64,000 nt of DNA from Skermania sp. ID1734 (GTDB lineage Bacteria; Actinomycetota; Actinomycetes; Mycobacteriales; Mycobacteriaceae). The stretch lies in NCBI RefSeq assembly GCF_007489285.1, contig NZ_VLIY01000014.1, positions 85,824 through 149,823 on the forward strand, given 5' to 3'. Under the pieces are notes generated by a model. It did no database searches, had not been told where the DNA came from, and saw nothing but the letters and a program-made list of their open reading frames with translations. Both the position numbers and the translations under genes were made by a program. Below, in pieces: positions 20,004 through 31,366 of the stretch (its first letter is position 1; each line of letters begins with the position of its first letter).

Positions 20004-21253
20004 AACACTCGAACTTTCAACAGCTTTCGCGCGGGCAGCTAGCAACTCTCGTGCCCGAATTGTTGCTGTGCGGCCACCTCATCGACCGCTCCGGCATGGC
20101 GCAACTCATCGGCGCCTTGGGCCGCGAAGGCATGACGGCCGTCGCTATCGAAGAATGGGCTGCGGCCAGCCCCATCTACACCCGACGGATGCAGGACGCG
20201 CTGAACTTTCGCGGCGACAGCGTCGAAACGATCTTCAAGGGACTGCAGTTCGATATCGGCGCGCCACCACAGTTCATGGACTTCCGTTTCCGGGTGGACG
20301 ATCACGACCACGGCGAGTTCTGGCTCGACCACTGCGGGGCCCTCATGGACGTGGAGGTGCTCGGCGACGAGTACGTCACCGCGATGTGCCACGACATCGA
20401 GGACCCGACGTTCGATGCGACCGCGGCCGCCACCAATCCGCACGCCCAAGTGCGCCCCATCCACCGTCCGCCGCGGCGTCCGCCCGATCGGGTGCCGAAC
20501 TGCGCCTGGCGGGTGACCATAGACCCCCTATACGAGCCCCAATCGGACCCGCCGCACGCCGAAGCCCTGGCCGAATCTCACGCGGCCCGGTTCGACCTGG
20601 TGCCTATCGATCCGGCGGACAGCGGCCGGTCTGACTACACCGGCCCGCTGCTCAGCGATGTCCGCTTCGCCGACTTCTCGGCCTCGGCGCTGGTCCGGAT
20701 CGCCGACGAGATCTGCTTGCAACAGCACCTACTCACCCTGGGTTTCACGCAGGCAGTCCGAGCCCGCACCACCGAGGCCGACGCGCTCGCGATCGGTCGG
20801 AGGCAGTTCGGCGGCATCGCCGGCCTCACCGCCGAGCGCATCCGGCGCGCCCTGGGACTGGGACGGGATCTCGAGGCTCTTGTGCACGTCCTTCGTGTTC
20901 ATCCAGCCGTGAATCCCGCCGGGTATGGGGGCGTATCGATCGCCGCGGACGGACCGCTGCGTCTCCGGATCGCCCAGCACAGCCCGGCGCAGGCCGATGG
21001 CGGGTGGCTGTCGCTGCTGGGTCCTGACCATTTGGATCCACTGGATGCGCTCGTTCGCGGCGTCGATGCGCGGTTCTACACCAGCGTCGTCGCCGCCGAT
21101 GAAGACGCGTTGACCATCCAGATCGACACCGCCGCCACGCCGTTCCCGGAGGCCACCGAAGTGGCGCTGACCAGATTCAGTTCTGGCGCAAACTTCCAGT
21201 TCAACGATGGTCGTATCCCGCTCCCGCTGACTGTCGGAGTCATGAGGCGGTAA
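20000..21253 (+). CDS. Uncharacterised 417-residue protein of the CYP51 operon
   Basis: The family is not recognised. The GTG start at 20000 overlaps the previous stop by 4 bases, so it is translationally coupled. The first half has a His/Asp/Cys-rich stretch (DDHDHGEFWLDHCGALMDVE, then YVTAMCHDIEDPTF, and NCAWRVTIDP) that could bind a metal; the second half is Ala/Leu/Arg rich, followed by mixed beta sequence ending VGVMRR. No signal peptide or membrane span is visible. Codon use matches the neighbours, so it looks like an established member of the operon. Confidence 0.75.
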
Positions 21254-21281
21254 CGGATGAGCCGGCGCAATGGATAAGCAC

Positions 21282-21297
21282 AGTGGCCTAGGTCACT
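21282..21297. promoter_or_regulatory. Near-perfect palindrome upstream of the hydrolase/ABC importer operon
   Basis: AGTGGCCTAGGTCACT is a 16-base dyad with one mismatched pair. A second dyad, CTGTGA-N7-TCACAG, follows at 21377-21395. They fall in the 179-base gap before the operon, where a regulator would bind; the regulator is unknown. Confidence 0.4.
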
Positions 21298-21432
21298 ATG
21301 TGGTTACAAGGTGGGCATCGCCGCGTTTCGGCCGCTGCGTTTCGTCGCAGCCTCGCGGTGCCGTACGTTAACTTCACTGTGACTCCGGTTCACAGGATCT
21401 CCATGCGAGAGCATCCAACGAGGGAGGCTTCG

Positions 21433-22248
21433 TTGTCCGTAGCGCTCGACACCGCCGTCCGCGCATCCGAACTCGCCTATGACGTTCGCGGGTCCGGTCC
21501 AACGCTCATCCTCTTTCACGGCCTCGTGCACCGGCGTCACGCTTGGGATCCGGTCGTCGACCGGCTGGCCAAGCACCGCACGGTTATCACCGTGGACCTG
21601 CCCGGGCACGGCGAGTCCCCAGATGTCGACGAGTCCGGCGATGTGCTCGCCGAATCGCTCGCCGAGCTCGAGCAGTTTGTTCTCGAAATGTCGCGGCCGG
21701 GGGAGAAGCCCCACCTCGCCGGTAACTCGCTCGGTGGATATGCCGCGCTCGAACTCGCGGCCCGCGGCTACGCGAAGTCGGCCACCGCGCTCTCACCGGC
21801 TGGCTTTGCCGTCGGCCAGTGGGACCACCGCCGATCGGTCGCCATGTTCACTGGTCTCCGCGCGGCAGCCCGGTTGCTGGGACCGGACAATGTCGCGGCA
21901 GCTGTCCAGAATCCGGCCCTACGCGCGCTGCTGTTGGGCCCCTTCTACGCCAACGGCTGGCGTGCTGACGTGGACGCCTGCGCCATCGATGTGCGGTCCC
22001 TGGTCGAGAACCGAGTGGTCAACCACGCGGCAAACGCGACATTGACCTTCACCAGCCCCGTCGATGACCGGTGCCCGATCACCGTCGCGTGGGGCCGTCG
22101 GGACCTGATCCTGCCGATCTACCAAGCCAACGGCGTCACACGCGTGTTCCCGCACGCCCGCGTCATCAAGGTGGCCGGTCTTGGCCACGTTCCCATGCCG
22201 GACAATCCGGAACTGGTCGCCAGCCTGCTGCTCGCCGGGAGCGCCTGA
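21433..22248 (+). CDS. Alpha/beta-hydrolase
   Basis: About 271 residues. Seen: oxyanion HG in ILFHGLVHRRHAW, nucleophile elbow GNSLGGYAA, acidic residue in WGRRDLILP, and catalytic His in GLGHVPMPDNP. The substrate is unknown. The TTG at 21433 is preferred because GAGGGAGG lies 5 bases before it; an ATG at 21403 and another at 21298 are in frame but poorly served. It precedes the ABC transporter genes by 15 bases, so it may process the imported compound, for instance an ester or glycoside derivative. Confidence 0.78.
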   Translation: MSVALDTAVRASELAYDVRGSGPTLILFHGLVHRRHAWDPVVDRLAKHRTVITVDLPGHGESPDVDESGDVLAESLAELEQFVLEMSRPGEKPHLAGNSLGGYAALELAARGYAKSATALSPAGFAVGQWDHRRSVAMFTGLRAAARLLGPDNVAAAVQNPALRALLLGPFYANGWRADVDACAIDVRSLVENRVVNHAANATLTFTSPVDDRCPITVAWGRRDLILPIYQANGVTRVFPHARVIKVAGLGHVPMPDNPELVASLLLAGSA

Positions 22249-22263
22249 GCCGAGTCGACCCCC

Positions 22264-23577
22264 ATGGCCTCTGGAGTCCCCGCGCAGATTTCGCGCCGTC
22301 GGGCGCTGCGGCTACTCGGGGCCGGGGCCGCACTACCTGCGATTGGCGTGACGACCGGCTGCCACATCGGCTGGAATTCCGGCTCACCCAATGGACCGCT
22401 CGATCTGGTCTTCCAGGGCGACGCCACCCAGCAGAAGGCCTTCAACAAGCTCTTCGCCGAGTTTCACCGCACCCATCCCGACATCGAGGTAGCTGCGCGC
22501 GGCATCGCGGCGGGGGACTGGGCGACCTTCGCGGCCACCGTCTCCACGCAGATTGCCGGCGGCAAGGGTCCGGACATTGTCGACGTCGCCACCGAAGGTC
22601 AAAAGTTGTTCGCGGCCAAAGGTTTATTAACGCCGCTCGACGAGTTCATCGCCAAAGACCGAGGTGTCGTCGACGCGTACTATGCCGGAATCGACCCACA
22701 TCTGAAGGAGTGGACCAACAAGTACGGGTCCACCGACGGCAAGACCTATTACATCCCGGGCGGCTACAACCCGGTCGTGATGTACTGCAACACCGAGGTC
22801 TTCGAGAAGGCCGGGGTCGAGCTCCCGGAACGGGATTGGAGCTGGGCGGATTTTCGCAGAGCAGGGCAGCGGATCAAGGACCGCACGGGAGCATTCCTGT
22901 TGCCCATTGCCTACAACTTCCCCTTCGTCGATATCATGCCGTGGCTACTGACCAACGGCGCCAGCACCTTCAACGCCGACTGGACCGAGCCGACCTTCGA
23001 TTCGGAGGCAGCCGTCGAAGCGGCAACGTACGTGAAGAGCCTGCTGGACGCGGGATTGTCGCCGAGACCGGGCGGCGCCTTCGAGGCGACCAGTCAGTTC
23101 AAGCGGGGCAAACTCGCGACGCTGGGTGGTGGCCGGTGGCCGACTCTGGACCTGCGCCGCCTAGACATGGTCGACAAGACACGTATCGTCAATTGGCCCT
23201 TCAAGGTTCGCAACGGGACACCGATCGGCTGGGACGGCTGGCCGATTCTGAAGACGTCGCAGAAGAAGGAGAAGGCGTGGACCTTTCTGGAATGGATGAT
23301 GTCTGCTGACGCCGCCCGGTTTTACGCGCAGATCGGGGGTACGACAGTTCCCGCGCTTCGATCGGTGGCGCTGAGCGAGGTGTTTCTGAAGGATTCGCCC
23401 AAGGGGTCCGAACTGCTTGCGGAGGCGATCCGATACGGCACGCCGATGCCGTCGCCGGAGCGTGGCGGCCAGATTCAGACCGCGGTCGTCACCGGGTGGC
23501 AGGCGGCGATCACTGGCACAAAGTCGGTGAAAGACGCCCTCGCAGACGCCAACACGACGATGGGGCGGCTGCTGTGA
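22264..23577 (+). CDS. ABC importer substrate-binding lipoprotein, sugar (CUT1) type
   Basis: 437 residues. The signal has a twin-arginine motif (SRRRALRLLG) and a lipobox ending VTTGC near residue 32, so export is probably by Tat with lipid anchoring. The mature protein is a family-1 solute-binding fold: LDLVFQGDATQQKAFNKLF, GGKGPDIVDVAT, YNPVVMYCNTEVFEKAG, DGWPILKTSQKKEKAWTFLE. Binding proteins of this class carry sugars, glycerol phosphodiesters or amino sugars. M. tuberculosis has several such systems; which one this equals is not clear, so no symbol is given. Confidence 0.88.
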   Translation: MASGVPAQISRRRALRLLGAGAALPAIGVTTGCHIGWNSGSPNGPLDLVFQGDATQQKAFNKLFAEFHRTHPDIEVAARGIAAGDWATFAATVSTQIAGGKGPDIVDVATEGQKLFAAKGLLTPLDEFIAKDRGVVDAYYAGIDPHLKEWTNKYGSTDGKTYYIPGGYNPVVMYCNTEVFEKAGVELPERDWSWADFRRAGQRIKDRTGAFLLPIAYNFPFVDIMPWLLTNGASTFNADWTEPTFDSEAAVEAATYVKSLLDAGLSPRPGGAFEATSQFKRGKLATLGGGRWPTLDLRRLDMVDKTRIVNWPFKVRNGTPIGWDGWPILKTSQKKEKAWTFLEWMMSADAARFYAQIGGTTVPALRSVALSEVFLKDSPKGSELLAEAIRYGTPMPSPERGGQIQTAVVTGWQAAITGTKSVKDALADANTTMGRLL

Positions 23578-24467
23578 CCGCCGTCGCCAGCCCGGTGCCG
23601 CGTCGGTCCTGGACCGGCTATGGATTCCTGAGCCCGGCGCTGGTGCTGTTCGCCATCTTCATTCTCGGGCCCTTCGTCGCCGCCATCGTGCTCAGCCTTT
23701 TTCACTGGGACATGTTCACGCCGGCGCACTTTGCGGGTCTGGACAACTACACCAGGTTGTTCAGCGATTCGCTGTTCTACAAGGCGCTCGGCAATACCTT
23801 CATCTTCGCCTTCGCTTCGGTGGCAACCCATTTGGTCGGCGGCCTGCTATTGGCTTTGGGCGTCAACCGGATCGCGAGCCGTGTTTTGTCCTACTTCGTC
23901 CGGACGGCGGTGTTCTTTCCGTTCGTGATTTCCTGGGCGGCGGTGGCGTTGCTGTGGAAGTTCGTGCTGGACCCCACATTTGGGCTGGTTTCCTACTACC
24001 TGCAGCAGATCGGGATCACCTCGCCCGACTGGTTCACCGATCCAGCGTGGGCCCTGACCTCCATCATCGCCATCGACTTCTGGCACACCATCGGTTTCAC
24101 CTTCGTCATCATGCTGGCCGGGCTGCAGACGGTGCCGCAGCAGCTCATCGAGGCGGCCCGGCTCGACGGCGCGAGCAGGTGGCAAATCCTGTGGAACATC
24201 ACGATTCCGCTGATGTCACCGACGATCTTGTTCGCCGCGGTGGTGACTTTCATCGGCGCGTTCCAGATTTTCGATCCGGTGCAGATCATCACTCCCCAAG
24301 GTGGACCCGACAATTCGACGGTGACTGTCGTGATGTACCTGTACCAGTGGGCGTTTCAGAATTTCCAGGTCGGCTATGCATCGGCGGTGGCATTCATCGT
24401 GTTTGTCGTGATGATGATCGCCACGGCCGTGCAATTCCGGTTGAGCCGGCGATGGGTGCACCAATGA
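23574..24467 (+). CDS. ABC importer permease 1, sugar (CUT1) type, MalF-like
   Basis: 297 residues with about six membrane helices, the first being LSPALVLFAIFILGPFVAAI. The cytoplasmic EAA loop is EAARLDGASRWQILWNITIP, which docks onto an ATPase. It forms a heterodimer with permease 2. GTG 23574 overlaps the binding-protein stop by 4 bases. Confidence 0.9.
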   Translation: MTAVASPVPRRSWTGYGFLSPALVLFAIFILGPFVAAIVLSLFHWDMFTPAHFAGLDNYTRLFSDSLFYKALGNTFIFAFASVATHLVGGLLLALGVNRIASRVLSYFVRTAVFFPFVISWAAVALLWKFVLDPTFGLVSYYLQQIGITSPDWFTDPAWALTSIIAIDFWHTIGFTFVIMLAGLQTVPQQLIEAARLDGASRWQILWNITIPLMSPTILFAAVVTFIGAFQIFDPVQIITPQGGPDNSTVTVVMYLYQWAFQNFQVGYASAVAFIVFVVMMIATAVQFRLSRRWVHQ

Positions 24468-25285
24468 TGCCGCGGCTTCGGTCCAACCTGGTCAGCCTCG
24501 TCATGGCCGTCGTTGCGTTGATCATGGTTGCCCCACTGGTTTGGCTTGTTGTGCAGAGCGTGCTGCCGGAAGATGACGCGCTCACTGTGCCGCCGAACTG
24601 GATTCCCAAGCCGTTCACCACGGCCAACTACACCGCTATCACCGGACTGATCCCGTTCGGCCGCATGGCGCTCAACAGCTTGGTCGTGGCAGTGATTTCA
24701 ACGGCCGGGTCACTGGCGGTGAGCGTGACGGCCGCTTACGCCTTCTCCAGGGTGAACTTTCGCGGGCGCAATCCGATCTTCGCGCTGCTGCTGACCGCGC
24801 TCATGGTGCCGGCGCAGATGACCGTGATACCCGTGTTCATCCTCATGCGGTTCCTCGGCCTGTTCGACAACCTCGCCGCGCTGTGGCTGCCCGCGCTGAT
24901 CAATGTTTTCGCGATCTTCTTCTTTCGGCAGTACTTCAACTCGATCCCGCGCGACCTCGACGAGGCTGCCACCATCGACGGCGCGGGGCATCTGTGGATT
25001 CTGTTTCGGCTGCTGATTCCGCTGTCCGGGCCGGCGTTGGCGGCCATGACGATCCTGGTGTTCGAGATGTCGTGGAACAACTACTTCGGGCCGTTGATCT
25101 TCCTGAGCAGCCCCGAGCACATGACGTTGCCGATCGGCCTGGTCACGTTGCAACACGGCCAAAACGGCGCCACCGTAGTAGTTTTCGCAGCCATCACGGC
25201 CGTGGTGATTCCGGTGTTGGTCGTCTTCTTGATCTTCCAGCGCAGCTTCGTGGCCAGTATCGCAGCGGTGGGATTACGGGCATGA
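24464..25285 (+). CDS. ABC importer permease 2, sugar (CUT1) type, MalG-like
   Basis: 273 residues, about six membrane helices. EAA loop DEAATIDGAGHLWILFRLLI, and the MalG-type C-terminus FQRSFVASIAAVGLRA. ATG 24464 overlaps the previous stop by 4 bases. No ATPase gene follows, so the importer must borrow a shared ATPase encoded elsewhere, as several actinobacterial sugar importers do. Confidence 0.9.
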   Translation: MMPRLRSNLVSLVMAVVALIMVAPLVWLVVQSVLPEDDALTVPPNWIPKPFTTANYTAITGLIPFGRMALNSLVVAVISTAGSLAVSVTAAYAFSRVNFRGRNPIFALLLTALMVPAQMTVIPVFILMRFLGLFDNLAALWLPALINVFAIFFFRQYFNSIPRDLDEAATIDGAGHLWILFRLLIPLSGPALAAMTILVFEMSWNNYFGPLIFLSSPEHMTLPIGLVTLQHGQNGATVVVFAAITAVVIPVLVVFLIFQRSFVASIAAVGLRA

Positions 25286-25995
25286 GCGGGACCGAGCTGA
25301 TTCTGCGCCGGGTTTCACGCGGCGCGTGGTCCGGGTTGCCGATCTTGTTGTTCGCGAGCGTGGCCGTGTGTCTGGCGGCCGCCCTCGTCGTAGTGCTGAC
25401 GCCGGGTGTCACCCCGGTTTCGGTGCTCGTTTTCGCCGCGCTCGAAACACCATGGGCAGTCGCGCTGCTCGCCACTGTCGATGATTTGATCCGCATGGAA
25501 GACACCTCGCTCGCCGACTGGTGTCGCGGGTTGTGCTGCTTCACCGGGTTTGGGTACGCGGTGATGGCGGTTCCGGCCGTGGCGGTGTCGTTGTTCCTGG
25601 TCGCGCTCGAGGTGTGGCATCAGACCCACAGCGTGATCGCGCTCGGTCCGGTGATCGTGAGCGCAATCGTGGCAACGATTCTGGGTACTGCGAGCACGGC
25701 GGCATTACCGCTGGGGATCGCTCATCCGCAACTGCGCGGGCAGCGGCTTTGGATCACCGGGATGCATCTGGTGGCACGTTGGCCGGTGCGATTTCTTGCC
25801 GCGCCAGCGTTGTTGGGGTTCGGCGTGTGGGTGGCGACGCAGGTCAGCGCCTCGGTGCTGCTGTTGGTCCCGGCGCCGGTTGCGTTGGTGCTGGGCGCCG
25901 GCTTTTGGACATCGGCAGCGGAACTCGACCCGTCCCTCCCTGTGCGTGAATTTTCACCGCCCGCGGTGAAAATTCACGCACAGGGAGGCAGGTGA
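25282..25995 (+). CDS. Membrane protein of the ABC operon, YesL/DUF624-like in size and context
   Basis: 237 residues with about five hydrophobic spans (roughly 18-39, 45-65, 88-112, 115-148, 165-207). ATG 25282 overlaps the permease stop by 4 bases. DUF624/YesL proteins are often found beside CUT1 importers, and size and topology fit, but the assignment is tentative. The last 17 or so residues are encoded by a dispersed palindrome (25935-25988), so the C-terminus probably differs from that of relatives and was extended when the palindrome arrived. Confidence 0.7.
   Translation: MSGTELILRRVSRGAWSGLPILLFASVAVCLAAALVVVLTPGVTPVSVLVFAALETPWAVALLATVDDLIRMEDTSLADWCRGLCCFTGFGYAVMAVPAVAVSLFLVALEVWHQTHSVIALGPVIVSAIVATILGTASTAALPLGIAHPQLRGQRLWITGMHLVARWPVRFLAAPALLGFGVWVATQVSASVLLLVPAPVALVLGAGFWTSAAELDPSLPVREFSPPAVKIHAQGGR
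25935..25988. repeat. Long perfect palindrome, repeat copy 2
   Basis: Two 26-base arms (25935-25960 and 25963-25988) around a CC loop. The core differs from copy 1 (9237-9280) only at a symmetric A/T position in each arm. It overlaps the 3' ends of both convergent genes and supplies the TGA of the minus-strand gene (TGT GCG TGA). It may also act as a terminator. Confidence 0.8.
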
Positions 25996-26318
25996 TTCTC
26001 CACTTCGAGCAGTCCCTCTAGCACGGCATGCTCGATGCTTTGCCGCAGCTTCGGGCAGCCCTGCGGCTGGGCAGCATCGCCCGCTGCGAACACGGGACAC
26101 GACGTGCGCGGGTCCGTCGTCCACTGAATGCTGGTCTGCTGGAAGCTGTTCTTCCGGACCAGCACCTCGGTGCCGCAGCTACGGCACTGCACCGGTTGCA
26201 TACCGCGCTCGAGGTAGTTGTGCCGGTCCGCGAGGGTCTGCTGCCGGACCGCCTCGGCCCGGGCCGGGTCGGTGGTGAAGGCCGGAGCCTTCACCCAGTC
26301 CGACGCGTCGGTGCTCAC
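25974..26318 (-). CDS. Small zinc-ribbon-like protein coupled to kshA, Rv3527-like by position
   Basis: 114 residues. Four cysteines in the pattern CxxC-(about 25)-C-(about 13)-C: VQCRSCGTEVLVRKN, RTSCPVFAAG and PQGCPKL, which suggests a metal-bound ribbon. It starts (GTG) 3 bases after the kshA stop and is surely cotranscribed. A hypothetical gene occupies this place next to kshA in M. tuberculosis. A role in supporting the Rieske oxygenase is conceivable but not shown. It ends inside a dispersed palindrome and overlaps the convergent membrane-protein gene by 22 bases. Confidence 0.75.
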   Translation of the reverse strand: MSTDASDWVKAPAFTTDPARAEAVRQQTLADRHNYLERGMQPVQCRSCGTEVLVRKNSFQQTSIQWTTDPRTSCPVFAAGDAAQPQGCPKLRQSIEHAVLEGLLEVENHLPPCA

Positions 26319-26321
26319 GAG

Positions 26322-27461
26322 CTACACCCCCGCGGTCTTACCGTCCGCCGGCGCCTGCTTGGCCAGGTTGTCTGCCACTTCCTTCTCCCACGCTTCGACG
26401 GCCTTGGTGGTGTCGATCTCGAACTCGAAACGCTGCGTCATCTGCGGCGTAACGTCGGCGATGTCCACATAAAACTGTTCGTACCAGCGGCGCAGTTGGT
26501 ACACCGGACCGTCCTCGTCGCACAGCAGTGGATTGTCGATCTTGGTCTTACGCTTCCAGATCGCCACGTCCTGTTCGAATCCCAACGTCACCCCCTCGGT
26601 GAACTTGCGGGCCAGCTTCGTTGTGGTCGCCTCGTCGAGGCCCTTCGGCTTTTGCACCGAGACTCCGTACATGAGCATGAATGAATTGTGCGTGATCGGA
26701 TAGTGGCAGTTGATCAGCACGCTCTCAGCCTTGTAACCGCTGTAGTCGTTGTGCAGCCAGTTGATCATGTAGGAGGGCCCAAAGTAGGAGGCCTCCGAGT
26801 CGAGCACCGAGTTTCCGTACTGCGTGCCCATGTTGGAGACATCAGGCCGACCGTGGTTCTGGAGGTATTGGGTGGCGACGTGGCCTTCGAACACGTTCTT
26901 GAAGTACTTCGGGAATCCGAAGTGGACGTAGAAGAAGTGCGCCATGTCCACGACGTTGTCGATGATCTCCCGGCAGTTCGACCCCTCGACCAGTAACTTG
27001 TTCCAGGTCCAGTCGGTCCAGTCGTCGGAAAAGACCTCGTTGAGCCGCGGGATGGTGATGTCGTCAGGAGGCGGGTTGCCCTCCGGGTCGTTCCACACGA
27101 ACAGTTGTTTGTTCTCCTGCAGCGTTGTCCAGGACCGGGTCCTGGCGAGCGGCGGGACCCGGCGCGCATACGGGATTGCCGTGCACTTGCCGTTGCCACC
27201 CCAACGCCAGTCATGAAACGGGCAAGCTATCGAATCACCTTTGACCGTGCCATCGCTCAGGTCGCCACCCATGTGTCGGCAGTATGCATCCAGGACGTGC
27301 AGTTTGTTCTGGCTGTCGGCGAACACTACGAGCTTGGTGCCGAAAGCATCGACCGCATGCGGCTTGCCATCGAGAAAATCCCGCTCCAAGCCGAGGCAGT
27401 GCCAGCCCCGCGCGAACCGCGTCGGGGTGGTGCCTACGTCGATCTCGCGAACCCGTGCCAT
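26322..27461 (-). CDS. kshA: 3-ketosteroid 9-alpha-hydroxylase, oxygenase component
   Basis: 379 residues. N-terminal Rieske domain: Cys61 and His63 (AYCRHMGG) with Cys80 and His83 (IACPFHDW) hold the 2Fe-2S cluster. The catalytic domain shows the mononuclear iron site DNVVDMAHFFYVHFGF with His175 and His180. It hydroxylates C9 of 3-ketosteroids; with KstD this opens ring B. The partner reductase KshB is not in the window. ATG 27461 was chosen because the conserved N-terminus begins there and GGAGCAAGG lies upstream; a KstR box is 26 bases upstream. Confidence 0.95.
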   Translation of the reverse strand: MARVREIDVGTTPTRFARGWHCLGLERDFLDGKPHAVDAFGTKLVVFADSQNKLHVLDAYCRHMGGDLSDGTVKGDSIACPFHDWRWGGNGKCTAIPYARRVPPLARTRSWTTLQENKQLFVWNDPEGNPPPDDITIPRLNEVFSDDWTDWTWNKLLVEGSNCREIIDNVVDMAHFFYVHFGFPKYFKNVFEGHVATQYLQNHGRPDVSNMGTQYGNSVLDSEASYFGPSYMINWLHNDYSGYKAESVLINCHYPITHNSFMLMYGVSVQKPKGLDEATTTKLARKFTEGVTLGFEQDVAIWKRKTKIDNPLLCDEDGPVYQLRRWYEQFYVDIADVTPQMTQRFEFEIDTTKAVEAWEKEVADNLAKQAPADGKTAGV

Positions 27462-27487
27462 GTGCCCTTGCTCCTTCCCCTCATCAG

Positions 27488-27501
27488 TAGAACACGTTAT
27501 A
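27488..27501. promoter_or_regulatory. KstR operator, perfect match, kshA promoter
   Basis: TAGAACACGTTATA fits the KstR consensus fully and is identical to the kstD box at 6358-6371. Confidence 0.9.
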
Positions 27502-27589
27502 GAATTTGTCGCGCTCGCGCCAGCGTTCCATGCGGATCGCTCAGGCGATATCCCGCCCCCGGCGCCGGTGCCCGATGCTCGACAGAAAT

Positions 27590-27603
27590 GGGAACGTGTT
27601 CTA
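27590..27603. promoter_or_regulatory. KstR-like operator, one mismatch, hsaA promoter
   Basis: GGGAACGTGTTCTA matches except for G in place of the first T; it lies 53 bases upstream of the hsaA GTG. With the kshA box it makes a two-site divergent control region. Confidence 0.78.
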
Positions 27604-27656
27604 GTCTCAGTTTGAGAAGTAACCTCTGACCCGCATCGAACAAGGAGCGTCTCGAA

Positions 27657-28832
27657 GTGAGTGACCGCGACAGTCACGAAGTGATGCAGCGCGTTGAGGC
27701 GCTCTTGCCGACGTTGCGCGAACGTGCGCAGGAAGCCGAGGATCTGCGGCGCATTCCCGACGAATCGATCAAGGCGATTCAAGAGACCGGCTTCTTCCGG
27801 CTGCTGCAGCCGAGCCAGTGGGGCGGTTACGAGTCGGACCCCGTGCTGTTCTATGAGACGGTGCGCAGGATCGCCAGCGCATGCGGTTCGACCGGGTGGG
27901 TGTCCTCGATCATCGGCGTTCACAACTGGCATCTGGCGTTGTTCGATCAGCAGGCGCAGGAGGAGGTTTGGGGCGCCGACACTGACGTGCGGATCTCCTC
28001 CTCGTACGCGCCGATGGGTGCCGGTGCCGTCACCGACGGCGGATACATCGTCAACGGATCGTGGGCCTGGTCGAGCGGTTGCGATCATGCGTCCTGGGTT
28101 GTCGTGGGCGGCCCGGTGATCAAGGACGGCCGGCCCGTGGACTTCGGTAGCTTTTTGATTCCGCGCGAGGAGTACCGCATCGATGACGTCTGGCACGTCG
28201 TCGGACTGCGGGGTACGGGCAGCAACACGATCGTCGTCAAGGACGTGTTCGTGCCGCGGCATCGGTTCCTGAGCTTCAAGGCGATGAGCAACCTCACCGC
28301 GCCGGGTCTCGAACGCAACACCGCGCCCGTCTACAAGATGCCCTGGGGCACAATACATCCGACGACAATTTCCGCCCCGATCGTCGGAATGGCTTACGGC
28401 GCCTACGAGGCGCACGTCGAGCATCAGGGCAAGCGCATCCGGGCCGCGTTCGCGGGCGAGAAGGCGAAGGACGATCCGTTTGCCAAGGTGCGAATTGCCG
28501 AGGCCTCCAGTGACATTGACGCCGCCTGGCGGCAGTTGTCGGGCAACGTCGCGGACGAATATGCGTTGCTGTGCGCCGGCGAAGAGGTTCCCTTCGAGCT
28601 ACGGCTGCGGGCGCGTCGAGACCAGGTCCGCGCCACCGGTCGGGCGATTGCCTCGATCGACAAGCTCTTCGAAAGTTCGGGCGCTACCGCGCTGGCCAAC
28701 GGCACACCGCTGCAACGGTTCTGGCGCGACGCGCACGCAGGTAGGGTGCACGCCGCCAATGATCCAGAGCGGGCCTACATGATGTTCGGTTCCGGTGAGT
28801 TCGGGCTGCCGATCTCGGACACAATGGTTTAG
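27657..28832 (+). CDS. hsaA: 3-HSA 4-hydroxylase, oxygenase subunit
   Basis: 391 residues with an acyl-CoA-dehydrogenase-like fold of flavin-dependent group D monooxygenases. Characteristic segments: FFRLLQPSQWGGYESDPVLF, ACGSTGWVSSIIGVHNWHLA, and the C-terminal DAHAGRVHAANDPERAY. It hydroxylates 3-hydroxy-9,10-seconandrostatrienedione at C4 using reduced flavin from HsaB. GTG 27657 has AAGGAGCG upstream. First gene of hsaA-hsaD-hsaC-hsaB, controlled by the divergent KstR region. Confidence 0.94.
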   Translation: MSDRDSHEVMQRVEALLPTLRERAQEAEDLRRIPDESIKAIQETGFFRLLQPSQWGGYESDPVLFYETVRRIASACGSTGWVSSIIGVHNWHLALFDQQAQEEVWGADTDVRISSSYAPMGAGAVTDGGYIVNGSWAWSSGCDHASWVVVGGPVIKDGRPVDFGSFLIPREEYRIDDVWHVVGLRGTGSNTIVVKDVFVPRHRFLSFKAMSNLTAPGLERNTAPVYKMPWGTIHPTTISAPIVGMAYGAYEAHVEHQGKRIRAAFAGEKAKDDPFAKVRIAEASSDIDAAWRQLSGNVADEYALLCAGEEVPFELRLRARRDQVRATGRAIASIDKLFESSGATALANGTPLQRFWRDAHAGRVHAANDPERAYMMFGSGEFGLPISDTMV

Positions 28833-28839
28833 GAGGTGA

Positions 28840-31360
<2,521 letters not shown>

Positions 31361-31366
<6 letters not shown>

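Noticed and set aside
21377..21395. CRP-type site (TGTGA-N6-TCACA) before the hydrolase gene
   Set aside because: The spacer is 7 rather than 6 bases, so it is recorded only as an unassigned dyad.
27462..28424. A long N-terminal extension of kshA on the minus strand
   Set aside because: It is antisense to hsaA and crosses two KstR boxes; the Rieske protein begins at ATG 27461.
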